DNA of 64,000 nt from Actinomycetes bacterium (lineage in GTDB: Bacteria; Actinomycetota; Acidimicrobiia; Acidimicrobiales; RAAP-2). This document shows, piece after piece, positions 36,326 to 44,461 of this stretch (the first letter of the stretch is position 1; every line of letters starts with the position of its first letter). The notes below the pieces were generated by a model that made no database searches, was not told where the DNA came from, and was given only the letters and a program-made list of their open reading frames with translations. The translations under genes were made by a program, and so were the position numbers. The stretch covers positions 186,001 to 250,000 of the forward strand of contig JAJZBX010000001.1 of assembly GCA_021846325.1 (NCBI GenBank), given 5' to 3'.

Positions 36326-38062
36326 ATGCCCGGCATGGGTCAGCGCTCAATTGACCTGACCAATCCGTTCGTGGTCGCGCTCTTTCGCCACGCGAGTTTC
36401 GTTACGATGTTGGTGTGGCTCGGTGCGGTGGCCATCGCCCTGTTGGTGTTGCTGGCGCTAACCCGTGGACTGTTGCGCTTCAATCTCTCACCCGACGCCG
36501 AGAACGAACCGGTCGCGCGGATCTACTTGCGCCGCGGCTTCGGAGCGCTGTGGCTGCTTGATGGGCTCCTGCAGTTTCAGGCGTCCATGCCGCTGGGCCT
36601 CGCCAACAACGTGGTCGCTCCGATGTCGGTCGGAACACCCGGGTGGCTCCATCGGGCGATGAACGTGGCGATGACCCTGTGGAACAGCCATCCGGTGACC
36701 ATGGCCTCAGGCGTGGCGTGGTTGCAGGTTGGCATCGGACTCTTGTTGATCGTGTCCAGGGGCGCCACCGGCCGATTCGCTGGCGCGCTGTCGGCCGCGT
36801 GGGCCGCGGTGGTGTGGCTGATCGGCAACGGTGCCGGTGGCCTGTTCATTCACGGCGCCTCGGTTCTGTTCGGCTGGCCCGGCGCCTCACTGTTCTACCT
36901 GTACGCCGGCGTCTGGATCGCGTGTGACGCCGATCTCTTCCGCCGCCGGTTCTCGTCGGTGACGCGCCGCGGTGTCGCCGGGGTCTTGCTCGCGGGGGCC
37001 GTTGTCCAGTCACTGCCGTCGGCGGGATTCTGGCACGGGGGACCCACCAATGCGCTGACGGCGATGACGAGCTACATGAGCGCGATTGCTCAACCACACT
37101 GGCTGGCGCGCATCGTACGAGCAACCGGTTCACTAGCGGCGACGATGGGTGGCGGACTCAACGTCGTCGTGTTGCTGTGGTTGTGCATCGGCTCAGTGGG
37201 GCTGTGGCTCTCAGCGTCGAGGCGTTGGCGGTGGCCAACCTACGTCGTCGTCGGTGGCGCGCTCGTGCTCTGGCTGAGCACCCAGGACACGGCGCTCTTC
37301 GGTGGCCTCGCCACGGACGTGAATTCGCTGCCCGCCATCGCACTGATCGTGTGGTGCGCCTCACCGGCGCGACGGCGTGACGGTTCTCGTCGAACGTGGC
37401 TGCCGCGCGAGATGGTGAGCAGTTCGGCGTCCGTCATTGCGACGTTCGCCGCGTCAATGGTGCTGGTGTCTGCGGTCGCCATGGGGTGGGCCGCCGTGGC
37501 CGGCGCCGAGACCACGTTGTACCTCGCTCAGAACGGACCCGCGACCGCGGTGAACGCGCCGGCGAAATCGTTTCAGCTGACCGACCAGTACGGAAGGCCG
37601 TACCGCCTGGGCGAGCACCGCGGCCGAGTAACCCTGCTCACGTTCCTCGACCCCCACTGTTGGACCGACTGTCCACTGCTCGCCAGCCAGATCGCCCAGT
37701 TGCGGCGTGCGTTTCCAAGGCGGGCCCAGCTCGACATCGTCGCGGTCGCCGCCGACCCGTACCACGAGTCGCTCGCCGACGTGCGACATTTCATCACCAC
37801 GCGAGGCTTGCGTTCGGTTCCCAACTTCTTCTTCGTCACCGGAACCAGGGCGCAGACCAGGGCCGTGTGGCGCAACTACGGGATCAGTGTGATCATGAAG
37901 CCGTCCGACCAGATGAGCGTGCATTCAGACTTCATGTTCATCATCGCGGCGAATCAACGGCTGCACTGGATCATTCCCGACAATCCATTGGCGAGCTCGG
38001 CCGGAACGGCGTCCGCCGTGGCAGAACTTCACGCGTTGCTCGCGTACGAGGGGGTCCGTTAG
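36326..38062 (+). CDS. Polytopic membrane protein fused to a C-terminal Sco1/SenC copper-chaperone domain
   Basis: A 578-residue protein. Residues about 20-400 contain about ten hydrophobic helices (for example VTMLVWLGAVAIALLVLL, VAWLQVGIGLLLIV, VVLLWLCIGSVGLWL) of no family I can name. Residues about 415-578 form a thioredoxin-fold Sco domain: FQLTDQYGRPYRLGEHRG, the copper motif C445-WTD-C449 and the third ligand H533 (SVHSDFMFII). Sco proteins load copper onto the CuA site of cytochrome oxidase. Fusion to a large membrane domain is unusual. A TAGGAG ribosome site overlaps the nusB stop. Confidence 0.85.
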   Translation: MPGMGQRSIDLTNPFVVALFRHASFVTMLVWLGAVAIALLVLLALTRGLLRFNLSPDAENEPVARIYLRRGFGALWLLDGLLQFQASMPLGLANNVVAPMSVGTPGWLHRAMNVAMTLWNSHPVTMASGVAWLQVGIGLLLIVSRGATGRFAGALSAAWAAVVWLIGNGAGGLFIHGASVLFGWPGASLFYLYAGVWIACDADLFRRRFSSVTRRGVAGVLLAGAVVQSLPSAGFWHGGPTNALTAMTSYMSAIAQPHWLARIVRATGSLAATMGGGLNVVVLLWLCIGSVGLWLSASRRWRWPTYVVVGGALVLWLSTQDTALFGGLATDVNSLPAIALIVWCASPARRRDGSRRTWLPREMVSSSASVIATFAASMVLVSAVAMGWAAVAGAETTLYLAQNGPATAVNAPAKSFQLTDQYGRPYRLGEHRGRVTLLTFLDPHCWTDCPLLASQIAQLRRAFPRRAQLDIVAVAADPYHESLADVRHFITTRGLRSVPNFFFVTGTRAQTRAVWRNYGISVIMKPSDQMSVHSDFMFIIAANQRLHWIIPDNPLASSAGTASAVAELHALLAYEGVR

Positions 38063-38074
38063 CGCAGCGAGCGA

Positions 38075-38413
38075 TCACCCATCGTCGTCGGCGCGCTCGC
38101 CGTGCACGCGTCGGAGGTAGTCGTTATACGCGCGCAGCGCTTCGTCACTCACTGGATCCGTACGCGGCTCGACCTTGGATTCCGGGGCGGGGTCACGCTC
38201 GCGGCGCTCGTCGCTGAGAAGTTTCTTCCATACGTACACACCGTATGCCGCGAAGATCGGCCACTCGAATACGTAGGCCCACGACAAGCGATTTCCACCC
38301 AGTGCCCGGTGCAGTTCGATGTAGAACGCGCTGACGCAAATGATCTCGGCGAGAGCGAGACCGAGATGTATTACAAGAGGATTCTTAGTCTCACGTCGCA
38401 CTAACACGAACAC
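38075..38413 (-). CDS. Small membrane protein, paralogue of the product at 45351
   Basis: 112 residues (or 108 if the GTG at 38401, 8 bases after a TAGTGT hexamer, is used). Two hydrophobic helices flank a conserved block, IELHRALGGNRLSWAYVFEW, followed by a charged tail. The same block occurs as FELGRAEGGNELSWAYVFEW in the protein at 45351. The function is unknown. Position at both edges of the oxidase genes suggests a respiratory or envelope role. Confidence 0.75.
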   Translation of the reverse strand: MFVLVRRETKNPLVIHLGLALAEIICVSAFYIELHRALGGNRLSWAYVFEWPIFAAYGVYVWKKLLSDERRERDPAPESKVEPRTDPVSDEALRAYNDYLRRVHGERADDDG

Positions 38414-38429
38414 TACCGATGCGAGCCGT

Positions 38430-38435
38430 TACTCT
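38430..38435 (+). promoter_or_regulatory. Putative -10 (TACTCT) of the oxidase operon
   Basis: TACTCT lies 48 bases before the cupredoxin ATG. The 64-base gap here is the only noncoding DNA before the cupredoxin-coxBAC run, so the promoter must lie in or near it. Confidence 0.35.
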
Positions 38436-38477
38436 CAGTTCCACGTTTCACCAAGGTTGAAGCACAAGGAGCGGGGT

Positions 38478-39161
38478 ATGTCGATACGAGGAAGATTCGC
38501 CACTGTCGCGGTGCTCTTTTTGGTGGCTGTCGGTCTCATCGTGTGGAGCCTTATGGCCTTCCTCACGCCGGGAACCCCCGGCGGCGTGATGGACTTCACC
38601 ACGACCCAAGCTCCCGGTCAGCCGGTGAACCTCACCGTCCAGACGGTTGGCGCTATCGGTTTTGGCAAGCACCCCACGTGGGTTTCGTACCTGGTGAAGG
38701 ATCCCCACACGCAGCAGTGGGTCCAGGACACGACCTGGAAGTTGCCCGCGAACACCGTCGTGAATATGACGGTGCTGCAATACGACACCGGCGGGCCGCT
38801 GCGCAACCAGGAGTGGGGACAGGTCCAAGGAACCATTAACGGCACGGCGAGTCTGAACGGCAAGAGTTACAGCGTGTACGACTCCAATACCGGTAACGGC
38901 GTCGGCCACACCTTCGCCGTGCCCGCGATCGGGCTCAACGTGCCACTCATCGGTGTCAGCGCGAATGCCCAGGTCTGTGGTGCGGGCCCGTGCCACACCA
39001 GCTCACCGCACAACACGATCACCTTCAGTTTCAAGACGCCAACGCCCGGTAGCTACTCGTGGCAGTGCTTCGTGCCCTGCGGGCTCGGCTACCTCTTTGG
39101 CAACGGTGGGCCCATGGCGACCCAGAACTACATGGGTGGCTTTCTAGAAGTGGTCCGATAA
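38478..39161 (+). CDS. Membrane-anchored CuA-fold cupredoxin-like protein with an incomplete copper site
   Basis: 227 residues: one N-terminal helix (about 8-30), then an extracytoplasmic beta domain. The C-terminal block WQCFVPCGLGYLFGNGGPM matches the CuA loop of oxidase subunit II (C-x3-C-x3-H-x2-M), but Y205 replaces the His and G208 the Met. Both Cys (C197, C201) and an upstream His (GVGHTFAV) remain. An extra pair CGAGPC lies upstream. It could bind one copper, form a disulfide or shuttle copper (inference). It lies two bases before coxB, with an AAGGAG ribosome site. Confidence 0.75.
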   Translation: MSIRGRFATVAVLFLVAVGLIVWSLMAFLTPGTPGGVMDFTTTQAPGQPVNLTVQTVGAIGFGKHPTWVSYLVKDPHTQQWVQDTTWKLPANTVVNMTVLQYDTGGPLRNQEWGQVQGTINGTASLNGKSYSVYDSNTGNGVGHTFAVPAIGLNVPLIGVSANAQVCGAGPCHTSSPHNTITFSFKTPTPGSYSWQCFVPCGLGYLFGNGGPMATQNYMGGFLEVVR

Positions 39162-39163
39162 CT

Positions 39164-40153
39164 ATGACAGCGGAGAATGCAGCCATGAATGAGACTCACC
39201 ACCTTCGTCGCCTGACCACCATCTGGGTTGTCCTTTCGGTTGCGGCGGATCTGTTGTTCTGGTTCCTCGTGGGACCCCACGTGCCGCCGGGACGTATGAC
39301 GGACATGGCGACGAGTAATCAGTTCGACTTCAACGTGCTCTTCGTCATCGCGCTGCCGGTGTTGATCGGCGTCTGGCTGTATCTCGCCTACGCGATCGTG
39401 GTGTGGAGCGCGAAGCGCGGTGGACCCGAGCCGGTGGGCGGGGAAGCCGCCCGCACGAATCGCACCGCGCAAGTAGCGTGGATCACCATCACGTCGGTTG
39501 TGGTGATTCTCTTGGCCGCGTTCGGTACCATCGAGCTGATCGTCAATCACGGTTCGGGTGGTGGGGAGGGGCCCAACCCGGTGTGGTCGCCGGCCGGCGC
39601 GACGCAGGCCGAAACCGCGGCCCTGGCGGGGAACGGGACCTGGTCGCCCAACCGCAACCAGGTCCTCCCCGTCCAGGTGATCGCCCAGCAATGGAAGTTC
39701 ACCTATCGGTACCCGACCTTCGGTGGCTTCGAGACATCCCAATTGGTGCTGCCGAACAACACCACCATCGCCTTTAACGTCACATCGCTCGACGTGATCC
39801 ACAGTTTCTGGGCCTATCAACTCAGCGTCAAGGCCGACGCCAATCCACAGATCAATGATGTCGCGTTCACCAAGACCCAACAAACGGGCCCCTTCACGGT
39901 GCGCTGCAGTGAACTCTGCGGTATCTGGCACGGCTCGATGTACAACTACGGCTCGGTGGTGTCCCAGCAGAAGTTTATGCAGTGGGCACAGTCAACCGAG
40001 GCCGCCAACGCGGCGAACACCAAGTACCTGCCGCCGTTCGCGTGGACCTACGTACCCGACGCCAACGGCGCCTCGGGGGGCTACTACCCCGACGGTACGG
40101 CGACACCGTACAGCACGGCCGAGATCTACGGCGCGAAGCAGCCAGCGTCGTGA
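39164..40153 (+). CDS. coxB: Cytochrome c oxidase subunit II
   Basis: CuA-bearing subunit that receives electrons from cytochrome c or another donor. 329 residues with two membrane helices (about 20-42 and 60-85) plus a third hydrophobic stretch near 105-125. The extracytoplasmic cupredoxin domain has H213 (DVIHSFW) and the complete CuA motif C248-SEL-C252-GIW-H256-GS-M259, including the Glu used as a Mg ligand. No fused cytochrome c domain (no CxxCH). ATG 39185 with a GGAG site is an alternative start. Confidence 0.93.
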   Translation: MTAENAAMNETHHLRRLTTIWVVLSVAADLLFWFLVGPHVPPGRMTDMATSNQFDFNVLFVIALPVLIGVWLYLAYAIVVWSAKRGGPEPVGGEAARTNRTAQVAWITITSVVVILLAAFGTIELIVNHGSGGGEGPNPVWSPAGATQAETAALAGNGTWSPNRNQVLPVQVIAQQWKFTYRYPTFGGFETSQLVLPNNTTIAFNVTSLDVIHSFWAYQLSVKADANPQINDVAFTKTQQTGPFTVRCSELCGIWHGSMYNYGSVVSQQKFMQWAQSTEAANAANTKYLPPFAWTYVPDANGASGGYYPDGTATPYSTAEIYGAKQPAS

Positions 40154-40214
40154 GTGAGCGGGCACGCACGATGACCAACGTAATGAGTATCACCTCAGAA
40201 ATGGAGATTGGACG

Positions 40215-42173
40215 ATGACGATGAGCGCCGAGCGTCCCGATGTGGTGACCGGGGGTGCCGGCAGCCCCGCAAGGGTGCCGTGGACTCAGCGACGGGGCTG
40301 GATCAGCCAACACGTGGGCACCGCGCTGGTGCTGGGTCTGGTGGGCTACCTGTTTGGGCATTGGCTGGGCAACACCATTACCGGCGGCTACGCCAACAAC
40401 CTCAATAGCGGTCAGAACTCAACGGCCGACTTCTTCGCCTTGCTCTTCATGGTGGTGGGATGGCTCCTGGGGATCGGCGCCCTGAACTACCCGATTGCCA
40501 AGCTGGCGGGTCGACGTCCCGCCAAGGAGCTGGACGTCGAAGGATGGAGCAAGTACTTCCGCTACAGCACCAACCACAAGACGGTGGGGCTGCAGTACAT
40601 AGTCGGCGTGTTGCTGTTCATGTTCACGGGTGGTCTGTTGGCCATGGCGATCCGTACCGAGTTGCTCAGCCCGACTACGCACTTCTTCAGTGCCAGCACC
40701 TACATCAAGATCGTCAGTGAGCACGGCACGGTCATGATGATGATGGCGACCTCGATCATCATTGGCCCACTGGGTAACTACCTCGTGCCGCTCATGATTG
40801 GCTCGCGTCGGATGGCCTTCCCGAGAATCGAGGCCTTCAGCTTCTGGATATTTGTCGCGGGCTACATGGTCATCTTCTCGGCGCTGCCCTTCGGAGGCTT
40901 CCCCACGGGCTGGACCGGGTACGCGCCGCTGCAGACCCAGGCCGGTCCGGGCATGATCTCGTATCTCTTTGGATTCGCGGTGATCGGCTTGGGCATGATG
41001 GCCGCGGGCTTCAACATCGCGATCACGATCATCAACTACCGAGCTCCCGGTATGACCTGGAGCCGGGTGCCGATCTTCGTGTGGTCCATTCTCGCGACGG
41101 CCGCGCTGTTGACTTTGGCCACGCCGACCCTGTTCGCGGCCGGTCTCTTCGGACTGCTGGACAAGACTGCCCAGACGGCCTTTTACGTGACCGAGCACGG
41201 CGGGAGTTCGTACCTGTGGGAGAACCTGTTCTGGTTCTTTGGTCACCCCGAGGTGTACATCATGGCGTTGCCGGGCTTCGGCATCGTGGGTGAAATCTTG
41301 CCGGTCTTTACCCGAAAGCCCCTCTTTGCCTACAAGGTGGGCGCCGCGGGCATGATCGGGGTATCGCTGCTGTCGTTCTTCGTGTGGCAACACCACCTCT
41401 TCCAGAGCGGTATCAATCCTGACATGCGACCCCTGTTCATGTTGACGACCGAGTTGATTTCGATCCCGACCGGGTTCATCTACTTAGTCGGCATGGGCAC
41501 GCTCTACAAGGCGAAAATTCGCTTCGAGATCCCGATGCTCTTCGCGATGGCGCTGTACTTCAACTTCTTGATCGGCGGCGTAACCGGCGTGTTTCTCTCC
41601 GACGTTCCAGTGAACGTGACGGTGCACGGTGGATTCTTTGTCCTGTCGCACTTCCACTACACGATCATGGGTGGCCTGCTGTTCGCCTTTATGGCGGGCC
41701 TGTACTACTGGCTGCCCAAGATGACGGGCCGGATGATGAACAAGAAGATCGGCCTATGGCACTTCTGGACGATGTTCATCTTCTTCAACTTGACCTTCTT
41801 CCCGATGTTCATCATCGGACTACTCGGTCAGCCGCGGCGGGTGTTCACGTACGCGAAGAACCTTCAGGGTTTGAACGACTTCTCATCGGTGAGCGCGTTC
41901 CTGCTCGGCGTGTCCTTCTTGATCTTCTTCTTCAACTTGGTCTGGTCGCTGTACATCAACCCGAAGAAGGCGCCGGCGAACCCCTGGGAGTCGTTGGGCC
42001 TCGAGTGGCAGACGGCGAGCCCCGTGCCCGCGCACAACTTTGACCGGATCCCGGTCATTTTGAGCGACCCGTATCACTACAGCGAAGAAAATGCGCCCGC
42101 GGTCGCTGATCTCGGCGAGGACGATCGCTTGGTACGCGCAGCAACCACGCCGGACGACACCGGCGCGGCGTAG
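40215..42173 (+). CDS. coxA: Cytochrome c oxidase subunit I with atypical proton-channel residues
   Basis: Haem-copper oxidase catalytic subunit, 652 residues, about 14 helices. Haem a ligands: H170 (SEHGTVM) and H481 (SHFHYT). CuB ligands: H344 with cross-link Y348 (GHPEVY), H393 and H394 (WQHHLF). Haem a3 ligand: H479. E346 in HPEVY marks an A1-type enzyme. Unusually, the D-channel block IGAPDMAFPR reads IGSRRMAFPR (R199 for Asp), and the K-channel Lys of PTGxK is Ile (PTGFI, I422). It has a GGAGA ribosome site. The operon continues into coxC after 19 bases. Confidence 0.95.
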   Translation: MTMSAERPDVVTGGAGSPARVPWTQRRGWISQHVGTALVLGLVGYLFGHWLGNTITGGYANNLNSGQNSTADFFALLFMVVGWLLGIGALNYPIAKLAGRRPAKELDVEGWSKYFRYSTNHKTVGLQYIVGVLLFMFTGGLLAMAIRTELLSPTTHFFSASTYIKIVSEHGTVMMMMATSIIIGPLGNYLVPLMIGSRRMAFPRIEAFSFWIFVAGYMVIFSALPFGGFPTGWTGYAPLQTQAGPGMISYLFGFAVIGLGMMAAGFNIAITIINYRAPGMTWSRVPIFVWSILATAALLTLATPTLFAAGLFGLLDKTAQTAFYVTEHGGSSYLWENLFWFFGHPEVYIMALPGFGIVGEILPVFTRKPLFAYKVGAAGMIGVSLLSFFVWQHHLFQSGINPDMRPLFMLTTELISIPTGFIYLVGMGTLYKAKIRFEIPMLFAMALYFNFLIGGVTGVFLSDVPVNVTVHGGFFVLSHFHYTIMGGLLFAFMAGLYYWLPKMTGRMMNKKIGLWHFWTMFIFFNLTFFPMFIIGLLGQPRRVFTYAKNLQGLNDFSSVSAFLLGVSFLIFFFNLVWSLYINPKKAPANPWESLGLEWQTASPVPAHNFDRIPVILSDPYHYSEENAPAVADLGEDDRLVRAATTPDDTGAA

Positions 42174-42192
42174 GACGAGTGGAGGACCAATC

Positions 42193-42846
42193 ATGAGTGA
42201 CGTTACGAAGAGCGCTGACTTTACGTCGACCCCGGAAGAGGATGAGTTCGAACTGCGTGCGCACATCGGCTCGGTGTGGTCCGGTGGGCGACTCTTTATT
42301 GGTATGTACACGTTCTTATTGGCTTCGCTGGCCTTCGCGTACTTCTACCTTCGTTCGAGCAACAACGGACTACTGTGGCGCCCCAATCACGTCACGGCGC
42401 CTACCGCCTACGGCTGGACGATCATTTCGTTGACGGTGCTGGCGTCAGTGATGGCCATTTACGGCAAGTGGCGGTTTCGCAAGGGTGGGGTCGTCGACTG
42501 GCAGGTGGCGGGGTGGACGGCGCTCTTCGGCGCCGTACTCGCGTTAGTCATGCAAATCTGGGAGCTCACCGCACTGCCGTTCTACCCGGGCTCGAGTGGC
42601 TACGCGTCAACGTTCATTGGTTTCTCGGTGATCAACATCGCGACGCTGGTGGTTGGGGCCTACTGGCTTGAGACGACGCTCGCTCGCTCATTGCGACTGC
42701 ATCGAGAGATCGGTGGCGTGCAGCCCGAGCTGTCGGCGCACGCTGAAGCGCAGTCATTTCGTGCGAACGTCGCGGCGATGACGTACTTCTGGGGTTTCGT
42801 GGGCTTGAGCGGATTCTTGTTCTTCGCCATGTTCTATCTGCTGTAG
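42193..42846 (+). CDS. coxC: Cytochrome c oxidase subunit III
   Basis: 217 residues with five predicted helices, the short bacterial form. Conserved features include LFIGMYTFLLASLAFAYFYLR near the start, MQIWELTALPF, with the conserved Glu, and the final helix TYFWGFVGLSGFLFFAMFY. A GGAGGA ribosome site lies 6 bases before the ATG. It stabilises subunit I and may feed oxygen to it. Confidence 0.92.
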   Translation: MSDVTKSADFTSTPEEDEFELRAHIGSVWSGGRLFIGMYTFLLASLAFAYFYLRSSNNGLLWRPNHVTAPTAYGWTIISLTVLASVMAIYGKWRFRKGGVVDWQVAGWTALFGAVLALVMQIWELTALPFYPGSSGYASTFIGFSVINIATLVVGAYWLETTLARSLRLHREIGGVQPELSAHAEAQSFRANVAAMTYFWGFVGLSGFLFFAMFYLL

Positions 42847-42870
42847 CCAAGTTTCTACGAAGGAGAGGTG

Positions 42871-42990
42871 GTGACGATGCAGGCAGTTGACATTTACATC
42901 GGACCGCAGGTCCAAACGATGGTGATTTTGCTCGGGGTGTTGTTCGGAGTCATCATTTGGGGCTTCTTTCAGCGACACCCGTCGGAGTAA
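42871..42990 (+). CDS. 39-residue single-helix membrane peptide, probable small oxidase subunit
   Basis: A short frame directly after coxC: GTG 42871 (or ATG 42877), stop at 42988. The product has one hydrophobic helix (MVILLGVLFGVIIWGFF) and a charged end QRHPSE. It has a strong GAAGGAGAGG ribosome site and sits 24 bases after coxC and 22 before the next gene. Position and form resemble the tiny subunit IV of actinobacterial and other bacterial oxidases, though sequence identity to those cannot be claimed here. Confidence 0.7.
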   Translation: MTMQAVDIYIGPQVQTMVILLGVLFGVIIWGFFQRHPSE

Positions 42991-43012
42991 CGGCGCAGGC
43001 GGCGGTCGGGCG

Positions 43013-43777
43013 ATGCGCCGGCACAGACTTCGTGACGCCGTGGTGGTGGTCGCGGTGGCGTGCTGGTTCTTGTGGTTAGTGCCGCCATTGGCGTTGTGGG
43101 CACGTCGGTACGAATACGTCCAGACGTTGCAGTTTTGCTCCTTCGCGTTCGTCGTGCCGGCGCTGTTCGTCAATGGCGCCGCGTGGCGGCGGTTGGGCCT
43201 GGTTGGCCGGTACCGGGCGGCTGAGTGCGCCGCGCCCACGGTCAGTGCGCCAGGCGTAGCGCCTTCGGCTATTGGCTCGAGCCACGGCCGAGCAGTCTTG
43301 ACGACCGGCCTGTTCTTGGCCGTTGCGGTGCTGTGGCGTACGGCGCCAGCGGTGGACGCACTCGTTCACGATCCCTGGATCAACTTGGTGGAGTCCCTGT
43401 CGCTAGTGGTGTCGGGCAGTGCGCTGTTCTGTCACCTGATCGAGTCGCCGCCACTGCGGCCGGGCACGAGCCGACCGTACCGAATCGGCATCTCGGCCGT
43501 GGTCATGTGGACCATCTGGATCGTGGCGTACCTCAACGGCATGTCGCGAACATCGTGGTACGGCGTGTTTCGCTCAACCACTCATCGCGCGGTGTCCTTC
43601 GCCGCTGATCAGCAGCTGGCGGCGGGCGCGATGTGGATGGTTTCGGCCGCGGTGTTTCTCCCCATCGTGTTTTGGAACCTGGTGCAGTGGCTGCAGTCCG
43701 AAGATGATCCCGACGATGAACTCTACCGACTGGTACGCCAGGAGAAGTCTCGAGGCTTTTTCGGCTCGGATGAGTAA
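43013..43777 (+). CDS. CtaG-like membrane protein (first of two)
   Basis: 254 residues with about six helices. The segment AADQQLAAGAMWMVSAAVFLPIVFW matches [21 protein letters not shown] of the CtaG protein at 45780, as does the preceding Thr/Trp-rich helix, so it is a divergent member of the caa3-type CtaG family (oxidase assembly, copper delivery). The His residues of typical CtaG are only partly kept. It follows the small subunit by 22 bases and so ends the oxidase operon. Confidence 0.75.
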   Translation: MRRHRLRDAVVVVAVACWFLWLVPPLALWARRYEYVQTLQFCSFAFVVPALFVNGAAWRRLGLVGRYRAAECAAPTVSAPGVAPSAIGSSHGRAVLTTGLFLAVAVLWRTAPAVDALVHDPWINLVESLSLVVSGSALFCHLIESPPLRPGTSRPYRIGISAVVMWTIWIVAYLNGMSRTSWYGVFRSTTHRAVSFAADQQLAAGAMWMVSAAVFLPIVFWNLVQWLQSEDDPDDELYRLVRQEKSRGFFGSDE

Positions 43778-44461
43778 TTACGTTCCCAGTAGTGGTGGCA
43801 GTACTGGGATGTTGACGGCGAGCAGCGTTTGGTCGACCGTGTGGCCAGCAAGGCGAACCAGATTCAAGATTTTCGTGCGGTCCGAACTGAGGTAGGCCTC
43901 GCGCAGGGTCAAGTCGCGGGTCCACGTCGAGTGCGTGACCTTGGGACGCTTGAAGCAGTTGATGATGTCGTAAATGGCGTCTTTGGCGTCATTGGTAGCC
44001 CACGAAATCACCAACACGGACATGGATTGGATGTACTTTCCCGCTCTGGTGTTTGAGGGTTCGATGTTGTTGGTCAAATCGTAGATCGGTCCGCTGGCGA
44101 GCGTGCACGAGACCTGGTCGTCAGTTAAGAGCTTGGGAACCTGGGCAATATTGCTCGCGGACAGCGTTCCCGAACGCAGTTCGTTGTAAAACGAGAAGCT
44201 CTCTTTGAGCGCGAAACTGCACGGTGCGATATCAGTGTTAATCAGTGTGATGGTGTCGTTTTGCAGCGCCGCATCGCTGGCCCTGGTCACGGGGTGCGGT
44301 AAGTCCGTCAAGACTGAAACGGCGACGACGATAACGACCACGACCGTGACCAGAAACCAAGGACGCCGATACCACACCGCGCGCAACGTGGACAGCGACG
44401 ACGCCGGCATTGAAGCGGGGTCGTAGGAACTGGCGCGAATATCGCTGTCGGGAGTCTTCAC
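43778..44461 (-). CDS. Unrecognised membrane-anchored protein, partner of the Sco gene
   Basis: 227 residues: a cytoplasmic N-terminus, one helix (WFLVTVVVVIVVAVSVL, about 35-51), then an extracytoplasmic domain with three Cys (IAPCSFALKE, QVSCTLASG, IINCFKRPK). It overlaps the Sco gene by four bases (GTGA), so the two are made together. No family is recognised. It is a candidate oxidase assembly factor by context. Confidence 0.72.
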   Translation of the reverse strand: MKTPDSDIRASSYDPASMPASSLSTLRAVWYRRPWFLVTVVVVIVVAVSVLTDLPHPVTRASDAALQNDTITLINTDIAPCSFALKESFSFYNELRSGTLSASNIAQVPKLLTDDQVSCTLASGPIYDLTNNIEPSNTRAGKYIQSMSVLVISWATNDAKDAIYDIINCFKRPKVTHSTWTRDLTLREAYLSSDRTKILNLVRLAGHTVDQTLLAVNIPVLPPLLGT

